Shown: one piece after another, positions 48,701 to 61,078 of the stretch
How the letters are laid out: each line of letters opens with the position of its first letter
Numbering within the stretch: the stretch's first letter is position 1
DNA from: Ceratorhiza oryzae-sativae
Lineage: Eukaryota > Basidiomycota > Agaricomycetes > Cantharellales > Ceratobasidiaceae
Length of the DNA stretch: 64,000 bases
Assembly (NCBI GenBank): GCA_030998015.1
Contig: JARWMV010000036.1
Span: 62,001-126,000 of the forward strand
Direction of reading: 5' to 3'
Made by a program: the position numbers and the translations under genes
Notes under the pieces: model-generated
What the model was told of the DNA's origin: nothing
Database searches by the model: none
Seen by the model: only the letters and a program-made list of their open reading frames with translations

Positions 48701-50530
48701 TTAGTTTTCCGACTCAGAGCTGCTTTCTTCCTCAACTTGTCTGCTGGCCTTCCCTTGTATCTTAGCTTTGTCGTAGGTCCACTGGCCTCGGCACTCCTTC
48801 AGGACATGCCCTGATTTACCGCATTTGATACAGAGTCCTTCTTTCCTTCGCCTGTCCTTTTCACTGTTTGGTATCCTTACCATGTTGTTGGTTTGGGTAT
48901 TCCCCTGTTTGCCGCTGGTCCCTAAAGGCTTGTTCCCCCCTTGTTTGTATTTCGCTGGTGCCCAGGTTGAATTTGATGAGTTGCTGGTCCTTGTATTCAT
49001 TTTCTGGTTTGCAAACTGCATGTTCCATTTTGCAGGCAAAGTCAATTAATTGATCTAAGGTATATGATGGACCTTCAGCCTCATTTGCCAGTACTTCAAT
49101 CCTTAAGATCTCTTGTCGTACTTCGGGTTTTAACCCTTCCCTGAATTGGTCCTTGAGGGCTTCCTGGTTCCAGTCTACCTCTTGGATCAGGATCCGGAAT
49201 TGGGTAGCATAATCCAATGCACTCTTGGTCTGTGTTAATTTCCTTAGTTTCCGGATGGTCTTTTCCTTTATGACTGGGTCATTAAAAGCATCCAGGAATC
49301 CCTTCCTGAAATCCTTCCAGGATGCAAGAATACCTGTGTGTTCGCCTGCTAGTAGTTTCCGGGTAAGGTTGTGCCCAGTTTGCTGCTTCCCCATCCTCCA
49401 TGTTCATTAGCACAGCAGATATCTTTTTTTGGTCATCAAAGGCTGATTCGTCATAGTCAGCAAAGAAAAGTTCCATGCTGATTATGAAGTTCTCTGCTTC
49501 CTTCCCCTTTTTCCCATTAAATTTGCTGGGTCTCCCTAGTCTCGCCTCCTTAGGAGTGTGGTTTGCAGCAAGGGTAGGTTGGTTTGCTTGGGATGGAGGT
49601 TCTGTTCGGGTCTTATTGTGGACTCAGCCTGGAAGGTTCTTCCCAGAAAGGGTGTTCGTACTGGGGAGGCTGAGGGGGATCGTGAGGGGCTTCCTATGAC
49701 CACCCTAGTTCTTCCCCTGGTTTCTTCTGTCCTTTCCCTTGGCCTTCCTGCTTCAGTTGTTTTCCGGAGCTCATTTCCTAGATCGGTTACCCTTGTTCTA
49801 GTGCGATTAGGATCTCCCCTGTGTTTTCGGTTTTCTTCTCTAAGCTTTCGAGCTTTCGCTCTTGCATTCCCAGTACCCGGTTTATTTCCATGGAGATGTC
49901 CTTTAATTCTTTTATCAGGTTCCCCATTTCTGCTTTTAGGTCGTCCTGGTTCTTTGCCACATAGAGGACATTTTTGTTGGATGTTTCCATTGACCTTACC
50001 ATCCAGTCCACGTTTCCTTCTTGTCGGGTTAGTGATATTTGACACTGATTTATACCCGTGATTGCCTTTTCTAGTTCCCTATGATTATTGTCTCTAAGTT
50101 CCTTGAGCCCTGCCCTGATGGCTGTGGCAATGGTGTGAATAGGGTTGGCAGTGGCTATGGTTCTGGGACCTGGCTGGGGTTGTGTCCTTGCCTCTTCCGC
50201 CAAGGCCGTGCCTTGTTCGTATATGGTTCGGGTCATATCTTCTACCTCATCCCTCTCTGGATTTGAGATATCTTCTGGGTCTGGATTTATCAGGTGAATT
50301 GGCGGTTGAGGGCTGCGGAGTGGTATTCCCCCTATTTCCCCTCCCAGGATGGGGGCCCGAGTGGGGTTGGGTTGAGCCACTGGTTGTGGGTTTTGTGGCA
50401 ACCCCCCTGGCATTCCTTGGAGGGTCTCATCTGGGTTACCTTCAGCCTCTGGGGAAGCAATGGGTTTGGGTGATTGTGGCCTACTATTTGCCACTCTGCT
50501 TTGAGATCGAGTTTGTGGTCTCTGTGACAT
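48701..50530 (-). pseudogene. Element B gag with CCHC zinc knuckle, frame-broken
   Basis: ATG 50,530 opens a Pro/Ser-rich N-terminus and a long helical region (about 250 residues) that ends at 49,787. The frame then shifts to a basic Arg/Ser-rich stretch, and again to the capsid core (MELFFADYDE near 49,470; WKDFRKGFLDAFND; LTQTKSALDYATQFRILIQE). The zinc knuckle CIKCGKSGHVLKEC lies at about 48,790-48,832, and gag ends at 48,701. At least two shifts break it. Pol starts 17 bases later in a separate ATG frame, so gag and pol were probably separate or linked by a frameshift. Confidence 0.85.
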
Positions 50531-50637
50531 AGTTTCTTTATGTTCTCTTATGTATCACAGGAGTTAGCTGGTTTTCTCGTGTACTCAGCCCTTAGTATCT
50601 GTGTAGTATACTTATGTTCGCCACTAGTTAAGTTAAG

Positions 50638-50649
50638 AGCTTGCTTTAT
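50638..50649 (-). other. Candidate self-priming site of element B
   Basis: Two bases inside the 5' LTR boundary, the minus strand reads ATAAAGCAAGCT. The LTR contains its exact 12-base complement AGCTTGCTTTAT (minus strand, 50,791 to 50,780), about 36 bases downstream of a TATATATAAGG box, where the RNA 5' end is expected. No tRNA-type TGG-starting site is present at the junction. Confidence 0.65.
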
Positions 50650-50651
50650 AA

Positions 50652-51314
50652 TGTCGTGACCCTCTGGAGGCTCCCTTGTGGAGCACTTAAGTAGTGGCTG
50701 CGTTGACAGTTTGGTGCTATGCAGTATGTATTGAGCATTCTAGTTACAGGGTTTGCTATGGTCTATGGTGGTTGACAAGATAAAGCAAGCTGAGGCGTCC
50801 AGTCTTGCTTTATCCTCCTTATATATACCTGTGGCTGCAGTGGCTGTGGACGTATTATCTAAGCACACTCCAGTAGGTGTAGGTTATGTACAGTACTATG
50901 GGTTAGGTAATTGTTTGTCTTAAGTTTGTGCGGCTCCGAATCTTATAGAGCGCGCAGGTCCGAGGGGTAGGCGTGAGGTCACGTGATCCTGCCGTAAGCG
51001 CCAGATCACGTGACAACTCGCTCCTCGCTCCAAGTAACATGGGAGAGAAATGCTGGAGCGAGTTCAGGGTAACCACCGTAGGTGCTGAGGTCACGTGATC
51101 CTGCTGTAAGCACTGAGATCATGTGACAACTCGCTCCTTGCTCCAAGTAACAAGGGAGAGAAATGCTGGAGCGAGTTCAGGGTAACCACCGTAAGCGCCA
51201 GCTAAGTGCCAAGGTCACGTGACCTTGTTTATGGCTTGTTCCACTTAGGAAAAATGCCATAAATCTGTAAAAATATTTGGTTGTTTTGTTATGGCCGTTT
51301 GATGGGTCATAACA
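50652..51314 (-). repeat. 5' LTR of element B (663 bases)
   Basis: Mirror partner of the LTR at 39,529. Contains the TATATATA box (near 50,822), an 11-base hairpin GATAAAGCAAG/CTTGCTTTATC, and two 113-base units with TCACGTGA palindromes. Confidence 0.92.
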
Positions 51315-51319
51315 TAGTG

Positions 51320-51465
51320 CAGGAAAAGGAAAGGGTACAAATACGTGCTACAACTGTGGAGGGCGTGGTCATATTGCCACCAAATGCCCCTCAGCCAAAA
51401 TGTCAGGATACAAGGCAGTGGTTGAGGATGTAGAAACAACTGATGAGGAGTTGGTAAAAGAATGA
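51320..51465 (+). pseudogene. Element A gag, 3' part with zinc knuckle
   Basis: Continues the gag frame from 39,528 across element B. Carries CYNCGGRGHIATKC, a CCHC nucleocapsid knuckle, and ends at TGA 51,463-51,465 after ELVKE. Confidence 0.85.
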
Positions 51466-54400
51466 GCTCAAACTGTGCCAGGGGGGTGGTCTTGGGCACT
51501 ATGTTACAAAAAGTGCAGACTGAAAATAAAAATATAGAAATGGAATGTATGTTGTTAGGAAACCAATCACAACTTCAGTTTTTCTTTCATGCATTCCCTC
51601 TGTGCATAACCCCTGAACACAAGTCTGCATACAATATGAAAAAGTTCAACAGATGGGCCATGATTGATTCAGGGGCCACATCAGTATTTATACACAAAGA
51701 CCTTGTTAAACAATATCATATCCCAACTGTCTCCCTCAAAACACCAAAAAAACTACAAATAATCAATGGAAGGGAGATCAACTCTTGGTCTGTGACCCAT
51801 TATTGCACCTTTGAATTGTGCATCCAAGAGCACTGAGAGATTCTCAGTGCTTATGTTGTGAATGTTGGCAAAAAACAATCTGGTCCTGGGCATGTCGTGG
51901 CTCAAATTCCATAATCCCAACATTGATTGGGATGGAAAGGACATGAAATTCAACTCATCAATATGCTTAAAGCATTGTATTACCAAACCCCTACACATGC
52001 AAGCAAATGAACCCAGAGAGCTCCAGTTGGACTCTTTAGACTTGCTTCCAGCAAAATACAAAGAATTCCAGGAAATATTTGCTGAAGAAGACAATGTCCA
52101 GCCCTTACCACCTCACAGGAAGTGGGATATGGAGATAGACTTAAAACCAGATGCTAAGCCAAGGCACAGCCCCATATACAGAGTGGGTGTCAAAGAGGAT
52201 GCAGAATTGCACAAGACCTTGGACTGTCAGTTGAAAGCAGGGCATATTAGACCCTCAAGGTCACCAATGGCATCCCCTGTCATATTTGTTAAAAAGAAGA
52301 ATGGGAAGCTGTGCATGTGCATCAACTACTGGTGGCTAAACGAGATGACTGTCTCCAATGTATACCCACTCCCACACATTAATGATATTGTGGAAACCTT
52401 GTGTGGGGCAAAGATATTCACTAAGTTTGATTTAAAGGGGGGTTTCAATCTTATACAGATTCAGGAAGGAGATGAATGGAAAGCTGCTTTCAAGACCAAG
52501 TATGGGCTGTATGAGCCCTTAGTCATGCAATTTGGCCAACAGAATGCACCTGGGACTTTTATGGCTATGATCCAAGAAGAATTCCAAGACATTGAAGGCA
52601 TCTACATTGTAATTTACATGGATGATATACTGGTATTCTCCAAAACCCAAGAGGAGCATGACAAACATGTCCAAGAAGTCTTACGTTGTCTTCAAAAGGC
52701 TGGCTTGTACTGTGCTCTGGAGAAATGTGTCTTTGATGTCACTGAAGTTGATTACCTGGGGATAGTAGTAACCCCCCAGGGGATTAAAGTAGACCCAGCC
52801 AAGGTTGAAAAGGCTGTTCAATGGCCAACCCCTACCAACCCAACTGAAGTCCTGGAAGGGTTGGAATTTGCAAATTGGTTAAGCCACTTCATAAAGGACT
52901 TCTCAAAAATCACAAAATGCCTTTATGAATTAGTCAAGAAGGATGTAAAATGGGAATGGACAGAAGAAAGAGATTGGGCATGGAACTTGCTGAAGCAGAA
53001 ACTAAAGGAAGCCCCCCTTCTCATCCAGCCAGAGCCCAATAAACCATTTATCTTGGAAACAGACACCTCAGGCTATGCCACAGGTGCTGTATTATTGCAA
53101 TATGGAGAAGACAGAATGCTTCACCCAATCTCCTACTACTTCAAAGCAATGGTCCCAGCAGAAAGAAATTATGATATCTACAACAAGGAAATGCTGGCAA
53201 TCATAAAGGCCCTCAAACACTGGTGTCACTTACTAGAAGGGGCTGAACACCCAGTAAACATTGTTTGTGATCACAAGAATCTGGAATATTGGAAGACAAA
53301 TCGGCCACTGAATGGCTGAGTCACACAATGGCATGAGTTCCTGTCCATGTTCAAATTCAAGATTCTATACATTGATGGGGCAAAGAATGGCTGGGCAGAC
53401 ATACTCTCTAGGCTGTCAAGGCACATTCCTAAAGAGGGGGGGTGAGAGCCAAGCTCTGCTTGTGCAAAACCAATTTTTGGAATTAAAATCTCTGTGGTTA
53501 CAAGCAATCATGCTGGACCATGACCTGGAACAACTCATTAGGGATGCAATCCCAGGGGATGAACACCTATCAAAAGTGCTGAAAGCCTTAGATGATAATG
53601 AGAAGGTCAAAAATTGGGAATGGGATGAAGGACTTTTACAACACAAGGGCTGGATCTATGTCCCAAATAACAAAGAACTGTGCAAGCTGGTCATCGAAAG
53701 TCAGCATGATAACCCAGCAGCAGGACATCCAGGGCAATTCTGAACATATGAGTTGTTAAACTGCAAATATATGTGGTCAGCAATGAAAAAATCAGTCAAC
53801 AAGTACATCACACATTGCGAATCCTGTATCAGGAATAAGCACAGCAACCAAGTTCCCCCAGGGCTCCTAAACCCAATACCAGCACCAGAAAAACCTTGGG
53901 AAGAAATCACCTGTGACCTAATTACTGGGCTACCCCTGTCAGAAGGGTTTGATGCTATATTTACAGTTGTCAATTGCCTGACAAAAATGGTCCACTTTAT
54001 TCCATGTCAATCAGAAGCCAGTGCAATGGACTGCACAAACCTTTTCCTAACTTATGTATGGAAACATCACAGGTTACCACAAAAAACCATCTCAGACCAT
54101 GGCCCCAACTTTGCATCCAAATTCCTAAGGCACCTGTATAAACAGCTGGATGTAAAACCATCCTACTCCACAGCATATCACCCCCAAACAGATGGCCAGT
54201 CTGAAAGGGCTAACCAAGTAGAAGGGTACCTGAGACACTACGTATCAGATCAGCAGGACGACTGGGTCTCACTCTTACCCTTGGCTGAATTTGCCTACAA
54301 CAATGGTGTCAATGCCTCAACTGGCAAATCACCATTCTTTGCAAACTACAGTTTCCACCCAAGGCTGGCAGTGGGGGACAAGGAGTGACAAGAATTTCCC

Positions 54401-54835
54401 TTAGCAGACAATCATGCAGAATGGCTTCAAAAGGGCCATGATGAACTCAAGGCTGCTCTGGAATTATCAAACCAGAGGATCAAAGAATATTATGATCAGA
54501 AGCATTGGACCCCAGAAGCCATCAAGGTGGGAGACAAAGTCTGGCTTGACACCAAGAACATATGGACACAACAGGCCTCCAGGAAACTGGCCCACAAGAG
54601 AGTTGGACCATTCAAGGTGGTAGCACAACATGGCACTCACGCCTTCAAACTGGACTTGCCAGTAACCATGAAAATACACCCAGTATTTCATGTTTCACTC
54701 CTGACCAAACATAAAGACAATCCCTATGGACGTCAGGTTCCCCCACTACCACCTGTGGTAACTCCAGAAGGGGCAGAAGAATTTGAAGTAGAACAGATCA
54801 GGTTAATACTGAAATCTAGGTGGAGCTAGGTTGGG
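51462..54835 (+). pseudogene. Element A pol: protease, RT, RNase H, integrase
   Basis: Protease with AMIDSGATSVFI (near 51,655). RT with FDLKGGFNLIQI, YMDD (52,615-52,626) and DVTEVDYLGIVV. RNase H with ILETDTSGYATGAVL. The integrase finger ends in CESC (near 53,818), with core Asp in TCDLITG (near 53,915), Asp in SDHGPNF (near 54,095) and Glu in DGQSERAN (near 54,200). A C-terminal part has KVGDKVWL and HPVFHVSLL and no visible chromodomain. Stops at 51,834, 53,317, 53,741 and 54,386 are all TGA where Arg would fit. One-base shifts lie near 51,870 (A run) and 53,437 (G run). Inactive. Confidence 0.9.
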
Positions 54836-54989
54836 AAATCTCCAGCATACCTCTACTCTCACTCAAGTACTTTTTGCATCACCCCATGGTCTGTCAGTCT
54901 AGAGGCACACCAGATGTCTGATCTAAACCTATTATCACCATTTCATTCAAAAAACAGTTGTGTTACCACTTAATCCTATACTAGGTTGA

Positions 54990-56340
54990 ACTCAACTTGC
55001 ATGCAATCAGCTGCGAGCCTGGCCCGCATGGACGGCATGGGGACTGAGGTCACGTGACCTGAGCTGATTACATCATAAATGTCTTTGGTATTCATGTGCA
55101 AGCACCCATGTTCTGGTGTATGATACACAGTCTCATTGAAACAGATTGACATTTTGAACAGGTTGTCCATCAGGGCTGATAACCATTCAGCAAGAATAAA
55201 CATCATTATTAAATTTTTAACAGCTCCTGAGGCAGCTGTGGAGACCCTCTGCTGCAACTGTGGGCCTGGCCCGCATGGACAGGACGGAGAGTGAGGTCAT
55301 GTGACTATCATTGATTTGCTTGAACAATGTTGATAATTATGTCTGAGTGTCAATGATCTTGTGTTGGATACACAGATTAGTTAAGACAGATGTTGCCCAT
55401 CCAGACATATAATCACTCAGTGAGAATTAATATCACTATTTAATGTTTTACACCTCCTGAGGCAGCTGTGGAGACCCTCTGCTACACCTGCGGGCCTGGC
55501 CCGCATGGACAGGATGGAGAGTGAAGTCACGTGATTACCAGTGATTTGTGCAAACATTGTCAATAATCATGTGTTTGATACACGGATTTGTTAAGACAGA
55601 TGTTGCCCATCCAGATGTATAATCACTCGGTGGGAATAAATATCACTGTTAAATGTTTAACAGCTCCTGAGGCTGCTATGGAGACCCTCTGATACACCTG
55701 TGGGCCTGGCCTGCACCAACACCATGGAGAACAATGTCATGTGACTACCGCTTATTCACAGAAACACTGCCAATAATTGTGTGAGTGTCAATGATCTTGT
55801 GTTTGATACACGGATTCATTGACACAGATGTTGTTCATCAGGGTTTATAATCACTCAGTGAAAATAAACATCAACATTAAATGTATAACAGCTCCTGAGG
55901 TAGCTGTGGAAACCCTCTGCTCCATCTGCAGGCCTGGCCCGCATGGACAGGACAGAGAGTGATGTCACGTGATATATGTTGATTAAATAAACAATGTTGA
56001 CAATCATGTGTGGGCACCCAGTTCTGGGGCACAATACACAGATTCATTCAAATAGATTGAGAGTTTGAAAAATCTGTTCACAATGGCTTATATTTTGTGA
56101 CTGAGAACAAATGCTTAAAGGTCCTGGAGGTACATGTGGAGCCCCTCTGGGCCAACAGCTGCGGGCCTGGCCTGCATGGATGGGGCAGGAAACCTGTCAC
56201 ATGACACCACTGTGTGCAGCATTACATGTATATACTGCAATGATAAAAAATATAGCAATCAAAGAGGAATTATGTTTTTTTGAATGTAGATGATTCTCCC
56301 AACTCAGCCTGAGGCTATGTAAGACATCTACAGTATGTAC
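54990..56340. repeat. Satellite-like array, six diverged units of about 230 bases
   Basis: GCCTGGCC-type starts fall at 55,017, 55,264, 55,494, 55,704, 55,932 and 56,165 (spacing 210-247). Each unit has a GAGGTCACGTGA-type palindrome, a TGATACACRGATT block and GAGACCCTCTG. Non-coding, adjacent to the end of element A pol; may be the element's 3' UTR or LTR region. Confidence 0.85.
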
Positions 56341-57438
56341 AAGGTGCAGGAAACTTCTTTCTACATCACCCCATTATTGGCCCCTGAGAGAAAAGTTTCC
56401 TTAGTGACAGAGGGTTACTTGTTGGCTAAAGTCATCAAGAAAATAGTATTTTAATCTTCAATAGTACTACAGTTCTAATAGCTAACATTGAACCCAATGC
56501 ATATATACCTCTCTTAGACATGATCTACAAGTCCACTGTTGCAACTCTCCCATTGTGGAAGTTTTGGATCCGGAGTCTCAGTCGTATATTTTGCATATCA
56601 ATGTTGCCGGGCTTGCCTTGCTCTGTGGATTTTTGATTATACCAGCTACACTTCCAAAATTTTGAATCCCATGATTCCAGGGAAAGCCCCTGGTTGATAC
56701 AAGGTCATGCTTGCAAAGTAAAATACACATCTTTCCACCCTTGTATGGTCACCCATGCTCCTTGTTACTCCAATTTTTTTATGTAATGGTCGCCTTTGCT
56801 CCCATTGCTTTGTGGAAAGAACCACTGTGTAACATTTCTTTTCACTTGGTTGCTACAATCTCAATGTGTACAGTGTTGTTGAGTGAAAATACCCATTGTG
56901 AGGGCTTTTGCCCTCTGGCCAAGGGACATGATGAGTGGTTTATGAGCAGCAATGTCAGGAACATGGGAGGGAGAGGAAGTGTGGATGCTTGCCACAAGTT
57001 GACCCACACCTAGATGGTATGTCTTGTCCTGACAGTGAAACTATATCTTGTCGTTTGAGTCAGGAGTTTTTCCAAGGCCAATACCTTCTGACAATGAAGC
57101 CTTGGATTAGGTGGGTTTTGAGTGTTTTTTCAATGTAGTTGGACTTTAGTGCAATGAAAATGACACTGTCGAGCAGTGGTTGTCAATGGTTTCACAACAA
57201 AGGAACCAGGCCTCCACATTTTGCAAAATAGCCACAAAGTGTAATCCAAAACCTTTGGTCTTGGGTGCAGGTCTACACTCCTTGAAGCTGAGATGTGGGC
57301 CCTTGCGCTTGTTGTGCAGGGCTTCATCCTTGCTCCTGCCCCAGCCCATGCGTGCTGAGCATTAGGTGATCAAATAACGTGGACCGTTCACCACTCATTA
57401 GCATAATGCTTGAAATCACTTAGAGGGGGTATATACAA
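56341..57438. other. Non-coding, nothing recognised
   Basis: CpG-poor DNA without coding pattern. Could be the 5' part of the LINE fragment that follows, too decayed to read. Confidence 0.4.
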
Positions 57439-58254
57439 GTGAATACAAGTGAAGTAAAGTGGATACTGGAGGGTGAGCTGGCAGGCATCCTGTGTGCTAC
57501 CCAGATCCAGGAGTGCATGCTGTATATCAGCGAAGCAACTGACTACATGGACTCGCAATTGGCCATCACCTGCATTGAGGGATTCACCGAAGGCACTCCG
57601 TCGGGGCTGGTAGACACTATTAGATCAAGCCTGGAAAAGATCAAGGCTAGGAGGGACAGGCAATCGCTCACGCTACATTGGTGCCCCACTCACAGGGGCA
57701 ATGTTGGTAATGCATTGGCAGACCATGAGGCCAAGGTCGCGGCCAGCAGGGAGCAATACTCCCCAGAGTTTGTCCCCAGACTACTCAGACTGTACAAGCA
57801 AATAATCACCTGCTCAATAGCAAAGACCCTCTTCAAGGAAACAAACCGCGCTTTCACATTCTCCAGCTGGACTATTATGGACACAGCATAGAGGCTCCTG
57901 GACAAGTACCCACCAATCAGGCCAGAAACCTTCGTCGACAACATGGCCAACCTCCCTTGCTCCCACTCTACTCTCCTCTTCCAGCTCATCACAGGGCACA
58001 TCCAGCTCCAGCGACACCTCCACAGCATCCAAGTTGTGGCCTTGCCAATCTACAAGGGGTGCAGGAAAACCAAAGAGACGGTTGCTCACTTCATGCTCCG
58101 ATGCCCCTGTTTTGAGCAGATCAGACAGGAGGTTCTAGCCTCAAGGGGCTGCAAATTTCTGAATCTCTCCTATCTCTTCTCTGATAAAGACGCTTTCCCT
58201 ATTGTTATCGAATATGTTAGACACACGCATCGTTTCTCAGACTTACTTCAGTAG
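57439..58254 (+). pseudogene. LINE (non-LTR retrotransposon) RNase H and C-terminal fragment
   Basis: RNase H fold remnants: a Glu-containing ELAGIL start, DSQLAITCI, and the late motif LHWCPTHRGNVGNALADHEA, typical of LINE RNase H. Then a C-terminal zinc-finger-like end (CRKTKETVAHFMLRCP). An in-frame TAG at 57,889-57,891 interrupts it. Endonuclease and reverse transcriptase are missing, as in a 5'-truncated LINE copy. No clear poly-A tail found. Confidence 0.75.
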
Positions 58255-58481
58255 CTTTCATCTTGCTCTTAGATAGCATCTTATTGTCCTTCTAGTAAAC
58301 GTGTTTTGACTGTAGATTTGCAATATGTCTCTCTCTCCCTTCTTCTGTGCGGCGCTCTATACTCCTGTATCATCTCCCCACTCCCTTTTGATCAGATGTT
58401 CAATTTTGTATGAGACCAAGTGTTATGGCTCACATCCATCACAGATGAATACTGACATTGATTGACCACAACAAGTTATAA

Positions 58482-61078
58482 CTAAGGAGATACACAGGCG
58501 GAAGAAAAATATGGGGTGACAACAGAGAACACATCATTGACCTTGCAGATGATACCAGAGAGGTTTTTTGTAGGCAGCAACCACATCTGCTCACACAACG
58601 AGCACTGCAATGTGACCTCTGCCTGCACTACCACTGTGCCGTCCTCACAGTTATGGTTCACTACCCACCGTTTCAACTTCCGTCAGGCCCGAGGAGCATC
58701 CAGACTGCAAGGACACACATGATTTATGTCTGGCAGGGCACGGCCCAGTGGCCTGGTGTCAAAAGGGGATGCCACGATAGTAAGCGTTGGCTGGTTGGCT
58801 GAGAACCAGACAAGATCGGACAACTGGAAAACAGCCTGGTTCTCCATCCACGCCATGACTAGTCTAGGGATGGCACTCTCCGTGCCTTCCAATGTGGCCT
58901 CACAAACATCTGCAGCAAATCTACCCCATGCTGGTCCCTCAAAACCCCTAAGATGCCAGCTGACAACAATGTCACCGCATTGAAAAAGTCTGCATCAAGA
59001 GAATGTTAGCTACCTGCTGTGCAATTACTCCCACAATACCCCACAATACTACCCTTGCATAGCTGCTTCCAATGCTCTTGTTTCACTCATGCAAGATAAG
59101 TGAGATCCAGAGCCAACCACATTGCACGCGTGTCAGGGCCAATTTCGAAATTTCCCTGACGTGCCTTCGGCCAACAACTAGCAGCTAACAACTGGCACAA
59201 TCAGACATGAAAGCGTTGATACATCAAATGTCTTCACCTCAGATATGTCATCTGGATCTGCTTCGATGATACCCTGGGGCTCCAATGACTGAACAAAGTT
59301 AGTTACATGGATGAGGACCAAATGAAACCACGCTCTACCAACGAAGGTTAGTATGACCATACTGTTGCCGAACATGGTCAAACTCTTACCCGCCAAATGG
59401 AGAGGAGACAGGATCTTGACCATCCAATGGTTGTGTCTGGTAATCGCTCTGCAGAGAGGGTATTAGCTGAATAAATGGACGTGAACACTTGGCACACCTC
59501 CCAGCCAGCATGAGAAAGGTGGGCAGCAGCATGCCGACCAACTTCCACTGCATCATACATGACATCTTTGTGGTGCAGAACCACAACCAGGAATTTGGGA
59601 GCTTCCAGATTTGAATGCGAACCAGCAGGAATTGTTGTGCGCTGCATGTCAGGAACGGGATTGTAGGTAAGATAATCAGTGAATAAAAATAAGCTGATGA
59701 CTTACATGTGTTAGATTGCCCGACTGAACATTTTGACATGACCCTGTGGGTATCCAGCACGTGTGAGAGCATGAGATGAAAACTTGCAATCAGGTACTTA
59801 CCATGTCCAATCCCGAAAGGCCAGTGTTGCCAATTCCGTCAGTGTAGACAGCCTCTTGGCGCAAAGTCGATCCCTGGTTGGGCATCATTTGGCTAGATAA
59901 CTCAGCATCCATTAATTGCTTCAATTCCTGTAACTACGAGAACATAGAGATCAGCTGCGCTATGAATGATATAAAAGCCATCTTACTAGCTGCAAAAATA
60001 TGTGTTGTGGTTGTGTTGGCTCCACCTGTAGGGAATGTGTTAGTGGAACTCGAGTAGGATAATTGGATGCACCAACCTCTGTGTACAGTTTCCTGACCTC
60101 CTTGGCCCAGATATCGATACTATCTGTACAAACATGCAGGTCGATATATCGATTCCAAGTTGCTACTGGGCTATCCCTATTCATGTGAACAACCAGGCCA
60201 CCCCCATCACAAACATGTCTAGACAGGCTCTTCGCCATGGATGCAACCCTGGGAGTCAAGAGCGAAGTTCCAACAATTAACAACAGCTTGGTTGCTTGTC
60301 CATGGGCTGCTATCATCTGTTCGTAGTCTTGCCCATCCCGTCCTTCGACCGATTCCTGGTTGAAAACTATTGCAGGGGCTAGGTATCCAACCGGCCTCAA
60401 TCTTTTGCCCTGATGTAATGCCTGTGAATCTCAAGATAATTTCAATATAAAAGTCACAAGCCTATTAAGTACTTACTCCGCTCTACACAACTAGGACAGG
60501 GGATGCTCTCGCCGTCAGCCAACCTCTGATCAAATGAGTCTGTTGGCTGAGCTGGGATCTGACGACAGATTCTACATATGAGCCGGGAGTTAGATCTGTG
60601 AAGCTCAAATATGGTCTTTTCCATGTCTGGATAGTTGCGTGTTTGCAAGCCATCAAAGTTCTGGGTCTAGCATTGCACCAGTTGATCAAAGCATTGAAAG
60701 GAATGCACAAGCTGGTGAAACTCTGACAGCCAAGCAGCTCGACATTGGATACAGATCTTTAGCATCTCCATGTTTAAGATGCATAACAGCTTTGGGTCAC
60801 TGAGTGTGCTTAGGTCAAACATATTGTGTCCAGATAACGATGCACCGTTGTGGCGGAAGTTTTGATAGTATAGCCCATTTTTGGATTGAAAGTCCTGCTG
60901 GGAGTGAGTTTTTGTGCCCATCAAGTGCAAACATTGAACTCACCTTGATTCCAACAGACGTTGAGATACCTGCCCTGCATACAACAGTAATGCCTGGAGC
61001 AAACCTGATAACTTGGCTAAGTTTCTCTAGGAGATAGGGCAGTTTGCCTGGTCCATTTTGTATAGTTAAGATAGGCAT
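58482..61078 (-). pseudogene. Sirtuin (Sir2)-domain gene with long C-terminal extension, broken
   Basis: NAD-dependent deacylase fold. ATG 61,078 starts MPILTIQNG. The NAD-binding loop reads CRAGIST in place of GAGIS, then an intron, then DFQSKNGLYYQ (family DFRSxxGLY) and TQNFDGLQTR (family TQNIDGL). Zinc Cys pairs are CRIC and CPSC. After an intron: LAPAIVFNQES, LLIVGTSLLTP, VVHMNRDSP. In-frame TAG near 60,667 stands where Tyr of CYTQN is expected, and a frame mismatch follows at the next intron. Past the sirtuin fold, exons continue (LQELKQLMDAELSSQMMPNQ; FLVVVLHHKDVMYDAVEVG; AWMENQAVFQLSDLVWFSAN) to about 58,482, with another in-frame TGA near 58,686. The extension is unfamiliar. Whether it is one gene or two is unsure. 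Confidence 0.65.

Larger units (their letters stand above)
39529..51314 (-). mobile_element. Ty3/gypsy chromovirus B with Rep-containing cargo
   Basis: 11,786 bases with LTRs of 782 (left, 3') and 663 bases (right, 5') and an exact 5-base target duplication TAGTG (39,524-39,528 and 51,315-51,319). The insertion falls inside element A gag: removing B with one TAGTG rejoins the A frame at AMDLDS/AGKG. On the minus strand: 5' LTR, PBS-like site, gag, protease, RT, RNase H, integrase, chromodomain, then about 5 kb of cargo, a polypurine tract and the 3' LTR. It is older than the copia element, because its LTRs differ at scattered C/T and G/A sites and by one tandem unit. Confidence 0.93.
37249..54835 (+). 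mobile_element. Ty3/gypsy element A, old, split by element B
   Basis: Gag and pol in gypsy order (protease, RT, RNase H, integrase) on the plus strand, with element B inserted inside gag between 39,528 and 51,315. The coding parts carry at least five in-frame TGA stops and some one-base shifts. LTRs could not be identified, so the ends given are those of the readable internal region. Confidence 0.85.

Noticed and set aside
37249..57438. LTR pair of element A
   Set aside because: I compared 34,000-38,000 with 54,800-57,400 by eye and found no matching direct repeat, so no LTR is called.
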